DNA of 64,000 nt from Terrabacter sp. MAHUQ-38 (GCF_014518425.1 NZ_JACVCU010000001.1:744001-808000), one strand, 5' to 3'; numbered from the stretch's first letter, positions 52,001 through 60,230 are shown. Numbers and translations: made by a program. The notes: generated from the sequence alone by a model not told the origin.

Positions 52001-52592
52001 TGGGGACGACGGCGAGGCGCAGCGCCTGGCCACCGTGGCGCTCGACCTCGCGTCGCAGGTCGCCCTGCCCGCCGAGCATCTCGCCAAGCCGGTCATCGCT
52101 CTCATCGCCGGGGTGTGGCGGGTGCCGATCCGCACCGACGTGTCGTTCCTCCGGCTCCTGGCCCTCGAGCCGATGGCGCGCGCGACGGCGCACGCCCTGC
52201 TCGGACGGGCCGGGCGAGCCGACCTCGTCGAGGAGGAGGTGCGTGAGCACCCGTACGTGCGTGTGCACGAGAACTGGCAGACCCTGCTCACCGAGTGCCT
52301 CGAGGCCGAGGCCACGAGCTACATCGGCCACGAGGCCCTGGCGCGCCAAGCCGTCGCGGAGCTCGAGCCCTGGTCGGGCCGCATCGCCCTGTCGGGTGTG
52401 TCGGTCGTCATCGGCCCGGTCGACGGCTACCTCGCCCTCGCCCAGGTCACGGTGGGGGACCTGTCGGCCGGGCTGCGCAGCGCCGCACGCGCCTTCGCCG
52501 ACGCGGAGAGGTGGGGCTTCACGGCATACGCCGAGTGGCTGACCCGCAACCTCGAGCGCCTCGGCGTGGACGCCGAGACGCTCGCCCCCTGA
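49023..52592 (+). CDS. large BTAD-STAND ATPase transcriptional regulator
   Basis: Encodes 1189 residues. An OmpR/SARP-type DNA-binding region (RKPRSIVAALAMRPGRPVPVDLLADLVW) and a bacterial transcriptional activation domain with TPRs (to about 280) are followed by a low-complexity linker and a STAND NTPase with Walker A GEPGIGKS (377-384) and Walker B VLVVLDDLHWADD. The remainder is a helical TPR-like sensor. There is no C-terminal LuxR helix-turn-helix. ATG 49023 was chosen; an open extension to 48918 is not protein-like. The target is unknown. It may act on neighbouring stress genes. Confidence 0.9.
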   Translation: MRVFVLGGSRVERAPGAPADADQEHLGEPAGLRERVDLGARKPRSIVAALAMRPGRPVPVDLLADLVWAGEPPPAAHGALHAYISGLRKALEPGRRGRSAPSVLGRSDHGYVLSVPRDAVDTHRFAVAVRDAERSLAPLGTQFSTGLAKDWPSRTEVVSTLDRLDEALALWVGEPYADLPDHPDVLAERASLERLRAAAEETRLLGLLALGEHVNVLATTEPLTTLHPTRERLHALHALALVRGGRQVEALDHLRDARAHLADELGLDPGPELRDAEQAVLRQEPGLLEWLRPHSSRSGARSPSQEPSPGRGTLGDATSTAGAHDGSAVADSAGAAGAGASTPRGEEPIGRTDERVGLEQLLSDALSGRTSSALVVGEPGIGKSWLVRYLTERARGLGFVVASGSCSQDDGAPPLWPWLSVLHALDEQAPGGGDDKPSGLAEMVPDTTDLGPGRSAFQTWQRVASAVLAASARVPVLVVLDDLHWADDATLRALRHLLEVAPETARLFVVGTRRSHPEPSGALAEVGEAFARRQGLRLDLVGLPGADAAELVHSVVAGVPAGTVNEWHTRTGGNPFFLLELARLGAAGSTGVHGGGVPATVREVVMRRVAQLPGATIAALGTAAVVGRSFRAETVAAADQDDPDETAESLEPAHAAGLLVDHEADGFAFAHALAREAVYLSIPQRRRARLHAQIAHALATNESLRAAFTPDELTAELARHWLASGPSHAEQAWRAAGAAATQARNAAAYRDAMRMRSEAVAAHRRVPGASQEERWDLLLELARDAAYAAHWPQVVDAALEALELGRSLGSPDRVARAAAAISHYCVWMPHSWLEVFEDAIDDLRWALRTLSETDSPTRALLLLSLAVELYYDQNAPAERAALVDAGLAVARRIGDPELLSWATRAAWIASWSPSRTEARLGIGAEGVAAARAAGDPVAEAVSLLTLATDHLELGQVDEWTRLAGQADRIARRERLPFVIYTYNWVELCLAAMRGDDGEAQRLATVALDLASQVALPAEHLAKPVIALIAGVWRVPIRTDVSFLRLLALEPMARATAHALLGRAGRADLVEEEVREHPYVRVHENWQTLLTECLEAEATSYIGHEALARQAVAELEPWSGRIALSGVSVVIGPVDGYLALAQVTVGDLSAGLRSAARAFADAERWGFTAYAEWLTRNLERLGVDAETLAP

Positions 52593-52605
52593 CGTCGCGC
52601 GGACC

Positions 52606-53319
52606 TCAGGCGAAGGCGAAGGCCCGCCTCGTCGCGCGCTCGTAACGCCGCCGCGTCAGCTTCAGCAGGATGACGAACGGCCTCCCCGCCTCGGCGAGCA
52701 CCCGCTGCGCGACATCGCCCGGGACGCCGTCGGCGACCCACGGCACCATGAAGCCCATGAGCCTCGGTGGGTACGCCTTCTGCGCCGTGGCCTCGAAACG
52801 CTCGTTCTCCTCGACCGACACGACCCGCTGGAGGAAGGGCAGTGCCTGACCCTCCTCGTGCGCGAGGTGGTCGAGCAACGCGGCTCGCGCGGCCGTGACG
52901 TGGACGTCGAGGGCGTTGCGGTGGTCGGCGCACGGGTGCTCGCGCATCGCCGCGAACCCGTCGGTGCACGCCGTGAGTGCCGGGTCGATGACCGCGTGCT
53001 CGGCCTCCATGTCCTCGAGCATCCTCATTGCCGTCTCGTCGCCGAGCCGCTCGGCGTGTGCCGTGAGTACCGGCCACAGAGCGTCGTCCTCGACGGAGTG
53101 GTGGTGGTGGAGGATCTCGCCGTAGCGCGTCCAGCGGTGGGCAAGTGCTGCCCACGTGTCGGCGGCGCCGATCGGGGTGGCGCGCACGGACGCCTCGAAC
53201 CGGGCGAGGTCGCGGCGAAACGCGTGGTGCATGAGGTACATGCCGGTCTGGGCGTGCGGGCCGTTGGCGACGTGCGCCTGGCCGGGGAGCGAGATCTGCT
53301 CGGTTGTCGTGGCGGTCAT
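52606..53319 (-). CDS. hemerythrin HHE-domain protein
   Basis: Encodes 237 residues. MHHAFRRDLARFE, EILHHHHSVEDDALWPVL, EDMEAEHAVIDPAL and LLDHLAHEEGQALPFLQ supply the His/Glu ligands of a non-haem di-iron site. The C-terminal third (PPRLMGFMVPWVADGVP) is seen in actinobacterial oxygen- or NO-related hemerythrin-like proteins. It converges on the BTAD regulator (13 bp) and is divergent from a second hemerythrin-like gene. Confidence 0.9.
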   Translation of the reverse strand: MTATTTEQISLPGQAHVANGPHAQTGMYLMHHAFRRDLARFEASVRATPIGAADTWAALAHRWTRYGEILHHHHSVEDDALWPVLTAHAERLGDETAMRMLEDMEAEHAVIDPALTACTDGFAAMREHPCADHRNALDVHVTAARAALLDHLAHEEGQALPFLQRVVSVEENERFEATAQKAYPPRLMGFMVPWVADGVPGDVAQRVLAEAGRPFVILLKLTRRRYERATRRAFAFA

Positions 53320-53486
53320 GGTGGTCTCCCTGTCGTGGTGGGGCCGCCCTGTGCGGCTGCACCCAGACTCCGGGCCGTGTCTTGTGCCGCTCTAGGGATC
53401 CGCTTGGGGCGGCAGCGCCGTGGGGCCACCGCGCAGCCGCGCGGCATACGATGCGGGCAGCCCCACACTCGAAGGAGCTGTCACGT

Positions 53487-53999
53487 ATGCCGTCCGCCCC
53501 CTCGGGTCCCGAGCGCACCGCGGCCCTCGCCCACCAGCTCGCCGCGGTCCATGACGGGCTGCGTGTCCGGGTGCGCGACATCCGAGAGGCACTGGACCAG
53601 CACGACGGCGACGCAGCGGGAGCCGACATCGTCGACGGCACAAGGCTGCTCGAGCACTGCCTCGGCTTCTGCCACGGCCTGCAGGCCCACCACACGGGCG
53701 AGGACGACGGTCTCTTCCTGGCGCTGCGCACCGAACGCCCCGACCTCGCGCCGATGCTCGACAAGCTCATCGAGGACCACCACCTGATCGCGGGGATCCT
53801 TGCACGCGTGCACGGCATCGCGGGCCAGGCGGGCTCCGGCTTGGACGGCCCGGATCGCATCCGTCTCCGCGGCGAGCTCGACGGGCTCATGGCGATCATG
53901 GACTCGCACTTCGCCTTCGAGGAGCGGAGCATCGGCGCGGCGCTGGACGGCCTCACCGACCGGTCATGGACGGCGACGGCCCTCGACGCAGGTCGCTGA
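53487..53999 (+). CDS. hemerythrin-domain protein
   Basis: Encodes 170 residues. HQLAAVHDGLRVRVRDI, FCHGLQAHHTGEDDGLFLAL, LIEDHHLIAGIL and MDSHFAFEERSIGAAL give the seven-ligand pattern of a hemerythrin-like bundle. AAGGAG is nine bases upstream. The start codon lies inside a CGGCATAC-family motif (reverse complement). The two hemerythrin genes face away from each other across a 167-bp shared promoter region. Confidence 0.9.
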   Translation: MPSAPSGPERTAALAHQLAAVHDGLRVRVRDIREALDQHDGDAAGADIVDGTRLLEHCLGFCHGLQAHHTGEDDGLFLALRTERPDLAPMLDKLIEDHHLIAGILARVHGIAGQAGSGLDGPDRIRLRGELDGLMAIMDSHFAFEERSIGAALDGLTDRSWTATALDAGR

Positions 54000-54003
54000 C
54001 CCG

Positions 54004-55098
54004 TCAGCGCAGGTGCTTGGCGAGGAACGCCTCGGTGCGGCGGATCGAGGTGTCCCACTGCGGTGACGCGAGGGTGTGCCGACCGCCGGGATAGATGAAC
54101 AGCTCGACGTCCTTGCCCTTCGCCTTCAGGGCCGCGACCGACTCGCGCGACCACGCGAGGGGGCAGGACTCGTCGGCCGTGCCGTGGTGGATGAGGAGCG
54201 GCTCGATGACCCGGTCGAAGTACGTGCGCGGGCTCGTCGCCGCCCACTTCGCGGGTTGCGCCTCCGGCGTGCCCAGCCGGGCGATGACCTGACGGGCGGC
54301 CGACTGGCGCTGGTCATCGCGCCGGATCCACTTGTTGAAGTTGTCGACCGTGTCGGAGCTGACGGGGGCGTAGGCCACGGCTGCGTCGAAGACGCCCGGG
54401 CGGGCGACGAGCGCGGTGTAGACGACCCCGCCGCCCATCGACCGGCCGATGAGGGCGACCCGCTCGGGGTCGACGACCTGCGCCTTCTTCAGTGCCAGGC
54501 CCGCGTTGATGGCGTCGACCGTGTAGCCGACGCGAAGGTTCGCGCTGTTGCCCGGGTCCTTGTCGGACTGGGCATGGTTGCGGTAGTCGATGTGCAGCGT
54601 CACGTAGCCCCGGCGAGCGAGGTGGTCGCGCTCGCGGAGCATCGTCTCGCCGTTCGTGTAGGTCTCCGGGTCGACGTAGCCGTGCGCGAGCACCACGGCG
54701 GGGAACGGGCCCTTCCCGCGTGGGATGTTGATCCGCCCCGAGATCGTCAGGCCGTTGCTCTCGTAGGTGGCGAAGTACTGCCGGTACGCGCTCGTGCTGC
54801 CGCGCTCGCGGCCGAGCCTCAGGTTGCCACCGTCGTACCTCGTCGCGACGAGGGCGGCGATCGAGGCCGGGTCGGGCGTTGTCGGCCTCGCCGTCGGGCT
54901 CGCCGTCGGGGTGGGCTCTTCAGGTCCCGGTGTCGTCGGCACTCTCGACGTGCCCGACCCGCTCGGCGTGCTGGCGGATGCCGGCCCGACCGGTTCCGGA
55001 GAGCCGCCGCCGGTGTCGTCGGCCGGTCCGCTGCTCGTGCAGGCGCCCAGGAGCAGCGCGGCGGTCAGGCCGGCGACGGTCGCTCGAACGGGGCGCAC
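54004..55098 (-). CDS. secreted alpha/beta hydrolase (S9/prolyl-oligopeptidase-type esterase), lipoprotein
   Basis: Encodes 364 residues. Signal peptide with lipobox LLLGAC (Cys20), then a Pro/Ser/Thr linker, then an alpha/beta hydrolase domain. Nucleophile in ALIGRSMGGG, Asp in HHGTADESC, His in YPGGRHTLASP. It should act outside the cell as an esterase or peptidase. GTG start. It converges on the hemerythrin gene. Confidence 0.9.
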   Translation of the reverse strand: MRPVRATVAGLTAALLLGACTSSGPADDTGGGSPEPVGPASASTPSGSGTSRVPTTPGPEEPTPTASPTARPTTPDPASIAALVATRYDGGNLRLGRERGSTSAYRQYFATYESNGLTISGRINIPRGKGPFPAVVLAHGYVDPETYTNGETMLRERDHLARRGYVTLHIDYRNHAQSDKDPGNSANLRVGYTVDAINAGLALKKAQVVDPERVALIGRSMGGGVVYTALVARPGVFDAAVAYAPVSSDTVDNFNKWIRRDDQRQSAARQVIARLGTPEAQPAKWAATSPRTYFDRVIEPLLIHHGTADESCPLAWSRESVAALKAKGKDVELFIYPGGRHTLASPQWDTSIRRTEAFLAKHLR

Positions 55099-55168
55099 AC
55101 TCGAGTCTCGCCCGTCCGGTCCGGGATTCCCAGCCCACTCCCAGCCTTCGTGCCCGATCCGAGATCTT

Positions 55169-55216
55169 GGTTCGACGTATCCGCCGGTCGCGCGTGACCG
55201 GCGGATACATCGAACC
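55169..55216 (-). terminator. long near-perfect hairpin ending the ABC-exporter operon
   Basis: Arms of 21 bases (55169-55189 and 55196-55216, with one C/A mismatch, beginning GGTTCGA) enclose a 6-nt loop. It lies 18 bases beyond the permease stop and 70 bases upstream of the esterase gene. Confidence 0.75.
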
Positions 55217-55233
55217 GGGTGACCGACGGGGAG

Positions 55234-56034
55234 TCAGCGCTCGCGGCGGTACAGCTTCCGCGCCCAGAGGTAGCCGACCACGGTGATCCCCGCACTCCAC
55301 GCGACAGCGGCCGCAGCGGTGGCGCCGTCGACGGCGGTGCCGGATAGGAGCGTGCGCAGCGTTTCGATGATCGGCGTGAACGGCTGGTGCTCGGCGAACC
55401 AGGCGAGCGGGCCCGGCATCGAGTCGGTGGGCACGAAACCGCTGCCCAGGAAGGGCAGGAAGACGAGGAACATCGGCAGGTTGCTCGCCGTCTCGACGCT
55501 GTCGCTGACGAGGCCGAGAGCGACGGACAGCCAGGTCAGCGCCAGGGCCATCAGGGTCAGCAGGCCGACGAGCGCGAGCCACCCCAGGGCGCTCGCACCC
55601 GGTCGGTAGCCGAGCCCGACCGCGACGAGGAGCAGCGCGCCCATCGCGAGGAGCGACTGCACGACGCTGCCTAGCACGTGCCCGGCGAGCACCGACCCGG
55701 GCGAGATCGCCATGGTGCGGAAGCGCGCGACGATGCCCTCGGTCATGTCCATCGCGACACTGATCGCGGTGCCCTGCGCCGCCGCCGCGGCCGCCATGAC
55801 GACGATCGCCGGCGTCACGTAGTCGAGGTACGCAGCCCGCCCGTCCGCTCCGATGCCGCCCCCTCCGGGGAGGCCGGCGCCCAGCGTGCCGCCGAAGACG
55901 TAGACGAAGAGGAGCAGGAAGAGGATCGGCATGCCGACGAGAAGCACCGTCATGCTCGGGTAACGGCGCATGCGCAGCAGGTTGCGTCGCGCCATCGTGC
56001 GGGAATCTTTGAGTGCCAGCGAGATCGAGCTCAT
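55234..56034 (-). CDS. ABC-2 type exporter permease (DrrB-like)
   Basis: Encodes 266 residues with six transmembrane helices. MSSISLALKDSRTMARRNLLRMRRYPSMTVL and MDMTEGIVARFRTMAI are typical of daunorubicin-resistance DrrB-type permeases. It partners with the adjacent ATPase, whose stop overlaps its ATG by four bases. The transported drug or lipid is unknown. Confidence 0.92.
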   Translation of the reverse strand: MSSISLALKDSRTMARRNLLRMRRYPSMTVLLVGMPILFLLLFVYVFGGTLGAGLPGGGGIGADGRAAYLDYVTPAIVVMAAAAAAQGTAISVAMDMTEGIVARFRTMAISPGSVLAGHVLGSVVQSLLAMGALLLVAVGLGYRPGASALGWLALVGLLTLMALALTWLSVALGLVSDSVETASNLPMFLVFLPFLGSGFVPTDSMPGPLAWFAEHQPFTPIIETLRTLLSGTAVDGATAAAAVAWSAGITVVGYLWARKLYRRER

Positions 56035-56999
56035 CGTGCTGCCTTTCGGGTGTCGTCGGCCGCCACGCGGCCCGGTTCGGTGAGGGCGAGGAAGACGTCG
56101 TCGAGGTCGGGGCTGGTCACCTCCAGGCCGGAGGCGGGGACGTCGTGCTCGGCGAGGCGGTCGAGCATGCGACGCAGCCCGGGTATGCCGTCCGCCGCAG
56201 GGAGCGAGTACGTCGACGTCTCGTCGTGGCGGACGCCGTCGGGGAAGGCGCGCGCCGCCGCGTCGAGCCCGGCGGCGTCTGGCAGGTGGAGGTGGATCGC
56301 GCCGCCGGGGATGCGTCGCTTGAGCTCGGCCGGTGTGCCTTGGGCGACGATGCGTCCCCCGTCGAGCACCGCGACCGTGTCAGCGAGTGCGTCGGCCTCC
56401 TCCAGGTACTGGGTCGTGAGCAGGATCGTCGCACCGTCGGCGACGAGGCTCCGCACGATGTCCCAGAGGTCGCGTCGGCTGCGTGGGTCGAGCCCGGTGG
56501 TCGGCTCGTCGAGGAACACGACGCTGGGTCGACCCATGAGGGTCATCGCGAGGTCGAGCTTGCGCCGCATCCCGCCCGACAGCGTGGCCGCGGGCTTGGC
56601 GGCATACGGCAGCAGGTCGAAGCGCTCGCTCAGCGCGGCGGCGCGCGCCTGTCCGGTGGCGCGGTCGAGGCGAAGCAGGTCGGCCATGAGCCGCAGGTTT
56701 TCGCGCACGGTGAGAAGGCCGTCGACGGCGGAGAACTGGCCGGTCACACCGATCGACGACCGCACCGCGAACGGGTCCGCGGCGACGTCGTGTCCGGCGA
56801 CGGCCGCCCGGCCGCCGTCGGCCCTCATGAGCGTGGACAGGATGTTGACGGTCGTCGTCTTGCCGGCGCCGTTGGGGCCGAGCAGGGCGAGCACGGAGCC
56901 GGCCGGCACCGCGAGGTCGATGCCGTCGAGGACGACCCGGTCGCCGAACGACTTGCGCAGGCCGGTGAGCTCGATCGCGGGAGGACGTGGGTGGGACAT
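56031..56999 (-). CDS. ABC exporter ATPase (DrrA-like)
   Basis: Encodes 322 residues. Walker A GPNGAGKTT, signature LSGGMRRKLDLAMTL, Walker B VVFLDEPTTGLDP and the H-loop region LLTTQYLEEADALAD are complete, with a DrrA-type C-terminal domain ending in SPDLDDVFLALT. AGGGAA precedes ATG 56999. The next gene upstream on the same strand encodes an EXLDI protein. Confidence 0.94.
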   Translation of the reverse strand: MSHPRPPAIELTGLRKSFGDRVVLDGIDLAVPAGSVLALLGPNGAGKTTTVNILSTLMRADGGRAAVAGHDVAADPFAVRSSIGVTGQFSAVDGLLTVRENLRLMADLLRLDRATGQARAAALSERFDLLPYAAKPAATLSGGMRRKLDLAMTLMGRPSVVFLDEPTTGLDPRSRRDLWDIVRSLVADGATILLTTQYLEEADALADTVAVLDGGRIVAQGTPAELKRRIPGGAIHLHLPDAAGLDAAARAFPDGVRHDETSTYSLPAADGIPGLRRMLDRLAEHDVPASGLEVTSPDLDDVFLALTEPGRVAADDTRKAAR

Positions 57000-57154
57000 G
57001 TGGGTTCCCTTCTGGGATGGATGTTTTCGGGGTCGCCGGCATGGCCTCGTGGCGCGCTGGGTGCGGCGGGCAGGCTGGAGCGGCGCGTGGCGCCGGGTGG
57101 GCGCGATGCGAAGAGTGCGGTGGTGGTCTGACCCGGAGTCGGGCGAGTCAGTGA

Positions 57155-57673
57155 CTAGATGTCGAGGTCCTCGACGACGGGCTGCTCGGCGGCGGCCGCG
57201 ACGAGGTCGTACAGCTCCCGGGGGACCCGCTCGCGCAGGTCCTCGACGGACTCCAGCACCTCGAGCGTCGCCGTGGCAGAGGTCTGGCCCCAGGTCTGGT
57301 CCTGGCTGAGGTGCTTGCGCCAGCCGGTCGCCTTGCCGTCGGGGCCGGCCATGTGGATGTACTCGGGTGAGCGCTCCACGTGCAGGACGATCTTGCCGGT
57401 GCGGCTGCGGTAGACGTGGAACTGCTCGACGCGGTCCTTCGTCGAGCGGCCCCACTCGACGAGCAGGACGCCGAGGAAGCGCTGGCGCCGTCCCTTGCCG
57501 GCGCCGACGCGCACCGTGATCTCGTCGTAGCCCTCGAGCCTGCCCTCCTCGAGCTCGACGAGGCGACGGAGCCCACGGCTGATGGCCTGCGACAGGTTGC
57601 CCCCGGCCAGCTCCTGGGCCCGCTGGTAGAGGGGCAGGTCGGCGTCGGAGACGTAGATCGTCTTGTTGGGCAC
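57155..57673 (-). CDS. EXLDI family protein with ribbon-helix-helix-like N-terminus
   Basis: Encodes 172 residues. The last residues EDLDI form the family's EXLDI signature. The N-terminal 45 residues (KTIYVSDADLPLYQRAQELAGGNLSQAISRGLRRLV) have the strand-helix-helix pattern of Arc/MetJ-type DNA-binding proteins. The middle part is aromatic- and charged-rich (FHVYRSRTGKIVLHVERSPEYIHMAG). EXLDI proteins are often next to DrrAB-type transporters. An AT-rich dyad lies 25 bases upstream of its GTG, which suggests autoregulation. Confidence 0.8.
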   Translation of the reverse strand: MPNKTIYVSDADLPLYQRAQELAGGNLSQAISRGLRRLVELEEGRLEGYDEITVRVGAGKGRRQRFLGVLLVEWGRSTKDRVEQFHVYRSRTGKIVLHVERSPEYIHMAGPDGKATGWRKHLSQDQTWGQTSATATLEVLESVEDLRERVPRELYDLVAAAAEQPVVEDLDI

Positions 57674-57697
57674 GACGCCATCCTAGCCATGGCTGTG

Positions 57698-57723
57698 ACT
57701 ATACATATCCATATACGTATAAC
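57698..57723 (-). promoter_or_regulatory. AT-rich dyad upstream of the EXLDI gene (probable promoter/operator)
   Basis: The stretch CTATACATATCCATATACGT and the following bases is almost free of G/C in a 70% G+C region. It contains TATACATAT and ATATACGTATA half-sites around CC, and ATACGTAT is itself palindromic. It could hold the -10 region and an operator for the ribbon-helix-helix protein encoded immediately downstream. Confidence 0.6.
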
Positions 57724-57763
57724 GCAATGGTTCAGGAAGCGGTTCAGCAGGTCGAAGCGCGGC

Positions 57764-58426
57764 TCACAGGGCGGCGCCGAGCGGCGTCGCCGTGACGACG
57801 AGGTTCTGGTCGTAGCTGCGCGTCGCCCGGTCGAAGGTGCCCGTGCACGTCAGCAGCACAAGACGGTGCCCGACCCGCTGGTCGAAGGCCGGGCTCGAGG
57901 CCGACAGCGCGTCCTTGAAGACGGCGTCGACCGCCACGACGCGGTATGCCGCTGCATGACCCTCGCCGTTCAGCGTGATCGTCGCCCCGGGCCGGATGTG
58001 CAGGAGCCGCTCGAAGTAGCCGAGACCCTGGCGGGGAGCGTCCACGTGCCCGGCGATGACCGTCGCGCCGAACGGGTCACCGGCATACGCGCTGCCGTCC
58101 CACCAACCCACCCGACGGATGTCGTCCGGCACCCGCAGCTCGCCGCCGACGGTCCGGGCCGGGACGACCACCGCGGTCGCGCCGCCGGGCAGCACGACCT
58201 GCTCCGGGCGGAACCGCACGCGTTCGCTCGCAGCGGTCCGCGCGGTTCGTGCCGGCTCTGCCGTCGTCGGATCCTCGCTCGACGAGGCCGGTGTCGGCAC
58301 GCCCGTCGTCCGGGAGGCCTGGCTGGGCGCCTCGCCGGCGCAGGCCGCCGTCACGAGTGCGAGCACAAGCGAGCCGCCGATCACGCCCAGCCACGAGCGC
58401 GGTCGGCGGGTGGGCGAGGTTCTCAC
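57764..58426 (-). CDS. class F sortase
   Basis: Encodes 220 residues with an N-terminal membrane anchor or lipobox-like segment (VLALVTAAC), a Ser/Thr linker and a sortase domain. ATVIAGHVD carries the catalytic His, LLTCTGTFD the Cys, and RSYDQNLVV follows with the Arg. Class F sortases of actinobacteria lack LPXTG-locus neighbours. The GTG start overlaps the DUF4397 gene stop by four bases, so the two are coupled. It should act extracytoplasmically. Confidence 0.9.
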   Translation of the reverse strand: MRTSPTRRPRSWLGVIGGSLVLALVTAACAGEAPSQASRTTGVPTPASSSEDPTTAEPARTARTAASERVRFRPEQVVLPGGATAVVVPARTVGGELRVPDDIRRVGWWDGSAYAGDPFGATVIAGHVDAPRQGLGYFERLLHIRPGATITLNGEGHAAAYRVVAVDAVFKDALSASSPAFDQRVGHRLVLLTCTGTFDRATRSYDQNLVVTATPLGAAL

Positions 58427-59196
58427 CGCCGCAAGGGAACTCGCAGCAGAGGCGAGCTCGCCCCGGTGCTGTTCAGGGCGGCCTGGCCGCCCGTGCCCGT
58501 GTCGACGAGGCCGGGCGCGCCGGAGCCGGTGGAGGCCATGCCGAGGACCTGGACGACGACGCGCATCGTGCTGCTGCTCGGGTCACCGACCGCGAACACA
58601 CGGTTGAGCGAGCCGCCCTTGACGGTGAGGTCGAGCGGGCCGAGCACCACGGGCGACGTCGCGCCCGCGGGCACGATGTCCACGCGGTAGGTGCCGACTG
58701 GGACGACGAGGTTGAGCGCCTCACCGTTGGCGATGTTGGCGAAGAGCACCTTGCCGCCGACCCGGACGTCCGCCGGCGGCACGGCGGCGAGGTGGGCCAC
58801 GGTGACCGACGCCTTGCTTGCGGGGACCGGAGCCCTGGCGTTGTCGAAGAGTGTCAAGACGGGGGCGCCCGTCGGGTCGACGGGCAGGTGCAGGGCGGCG
58901 TCGGTGCTGCTGCCCGCCTTGACGTTGACCGTCCGCGCTAGCAGTCGCGACCCACCCGAGGTGAAGGTGAGCGTGTGACGCCCCGCGTCGACCGGGATCC
59001 GCCGGCTCAGCGTTGCGCCGGCCAGGCCGCGCGCCACGGTGTCCCCGTCGAGCGCGACGTCGACGGTGCGGCCCGGGAGCCCTTGCACCACGAAGAGCTC
59101 GCCTCCGTCGGCAGCGCCGGCCGGCGTCGCTGCGAACGCGAAGGCGCCTGCGCAGAGGGCAGCGAGAACCGTCGCCCAGGTATGGACGTGTCGCAT
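58423..59196 (-). CDS. secreted DUF4397 protein, possible sortase partner
   Basis: Encodes 257 residues. A classical signal peptide ends at about ATPAGAA, followed by two Ig-like DUF4397 repeats (GRHTLTFTSGG, GTYRVDIVPAG). There is no LPXTG plus membrane anchor. Near the C-terminus lies PGLVDTGTGG followed by a short tail ending in basic residues. The ATG at 59196 has GGGGGGAA upstream. Coupling to a class F sortase suggests it is the substrate or a binding partner, which is inference. Confidence 0.85.
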   Translation of the reverse strand: MRHVHTWATVLAALCAGAFAFAATPAGAADGGELFVVQGLPGRTVDVALDGDTVARGLAGATLSRRIPVDAGRHTLTFTSGGSRLLARTVNVKAGSSTDAALHLPVDPTGAPVLTLFDNARAPVPASKASVTVAHLAAVPPADVRVGGKVLFANIANGEALNLVVPVGTYRVDIVPAGATSPVVLGPLDLTVKGGSLNRVFAVGDPSSSTMRVVVQVLGMASTGSGAPGLVDTGTGGQAALNSTGASSPLLRVPLRR

Positions 59197-59360
59197 GTTC
59201 CCCCCATGCTGCTTCCCCACGCGACCCACATACCCATTCGGGAGCCCGCAGAAACATCACGTTCGGCATCCCCATAGACCCCGCGGATGGACGAGAATCG
59301 GGTCGAGGGACGCGGTCGGTACAGGGCCTCCGGGGGGACACGGGGCAAGCCGGCTGGGAG

Positions 59361-60230
59361 GTGGGGACGTTGGCGACGGCACATCCCAGTACTCGCCTGC
59401 GCCGACTCGCCGGCGTGCTCGGGCCCCTGCTGCTCGTGGTGGCGGCGCTGTGGGTGTACGCCGTCCTGCCGAGTGCGTCGGTCCTGCACAGCCGCGCCAC
59501 GGCCAGAGCCCCGACGGTGACCGTTGCCGGGCTGAAGGCGCCGACCCCGCCCGCCATTCCACCTGCCACTCCGCCTGCCACTCCGCCTGCCACTCCGCCT
59601 GCCTCTGCGCCGCCGCCCGCGGGCCGCACGCCGCCGCCCTCGCCGACGACCCCGGGCACGACCGGACGTCGCGTGACCGGACCGGGCGTGACCGAGCCCG
59701 GCATCCGGATCTCCACGACGATCGCGGCCGACGGCACGCTCCAGGTCTCGGAGCGGGTCCGGGTCGCTTCGGAGATCGGCCGCCTCGAGCTCGCACCTCC
59801 TGACCTCACTCTTGCCGGGGACGAGTTCAGCGGCGCCTACCCCAGTGCCACGCAGCTGCGGCTCGCCGTGGGTGGCCAGCCGATGGCCCTGACGTTCAGT
59901 GCCCTCACGGCCCCGCGCGCCATCGTCCTCGGGCTGCCCGTCCACACGTACGAGCTGCGCTACGTCCTGGTGGGGGCGTCGGTGCGCAGCGTCCCCTCGA
60001 AGGCCGGTCGGGCGCTGGCGGCCCTCGGCCCGGTGAGCCAGTCGCTGCCCCCGCCGTCGCCGGTGGTCCTCGTCACGCGGGGCAAGGCAGTGCGCAACCT
60101 CAGCTGCCCCCTTCTCAGCGGCAACGAGGTCGCCTGCTCCGACGGCGTCAGGGGTGCCATGAGCGTGCGCGAACCGCTCTCGCTGCGGTCTGCGCTCGTC
60201 ATCCTCCAGCTCGACCTGCCGAGGCCGTGA
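59361..60230 (+). CDS. membrane-anchored Pro-rich protein of unknown function
   Basis: Encodes 289 residues. A single transmembrane segment (LAGVLGPLLLVVAALWVYAVL) precedes a PPAT-repeat linker and an extracytoplasmic domain of about 150 residues with regular strands (TTIAADGTLQVSERVRVASEIGRLEL). The ORF is open to 59013. Starts at GTG 59361 or TTG 59370 (behind GGGAGG) are plausible. The stop overlaps the CopD ATG. No known family. Confidence 0.7.
   Translation: MGTLATAHPSTRLRRLAGVLGPLLLVVAALWVYAVLPSASVLHSRATARAPTVTVAGLKAPTPPAIPPATPPATPPATPPASAPPPAGRTPPPSPTTPGTTGRRVTGPGVTEPGIRISTTIAADGTLQVSERVRVASEIGRLELAPPDLTLAGDEFSGAYPSATQLRLAVGGQPMALTFSALTAPRAIVLGLPVHTYELRYVLVGASVRSVPSKAGRALAALGPVSQSLPPPSPVVLVTRGKAVRNLSCPLLSGNEVACSDGVRGAMSVREPLSLRSALVILQLDLPRP
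59562..59603 (+). repeat. 12-bp tandem repeat encoding PPAT linker units
   Basis: CCTGCCACTCCG is repeated three times exactly, followed by a partial fourth unit. It encodes the Pro-Ala-Thr-Pro linker between membrane anchor and external domain. Copy number could vary by slippage. Confidence 0.85.
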
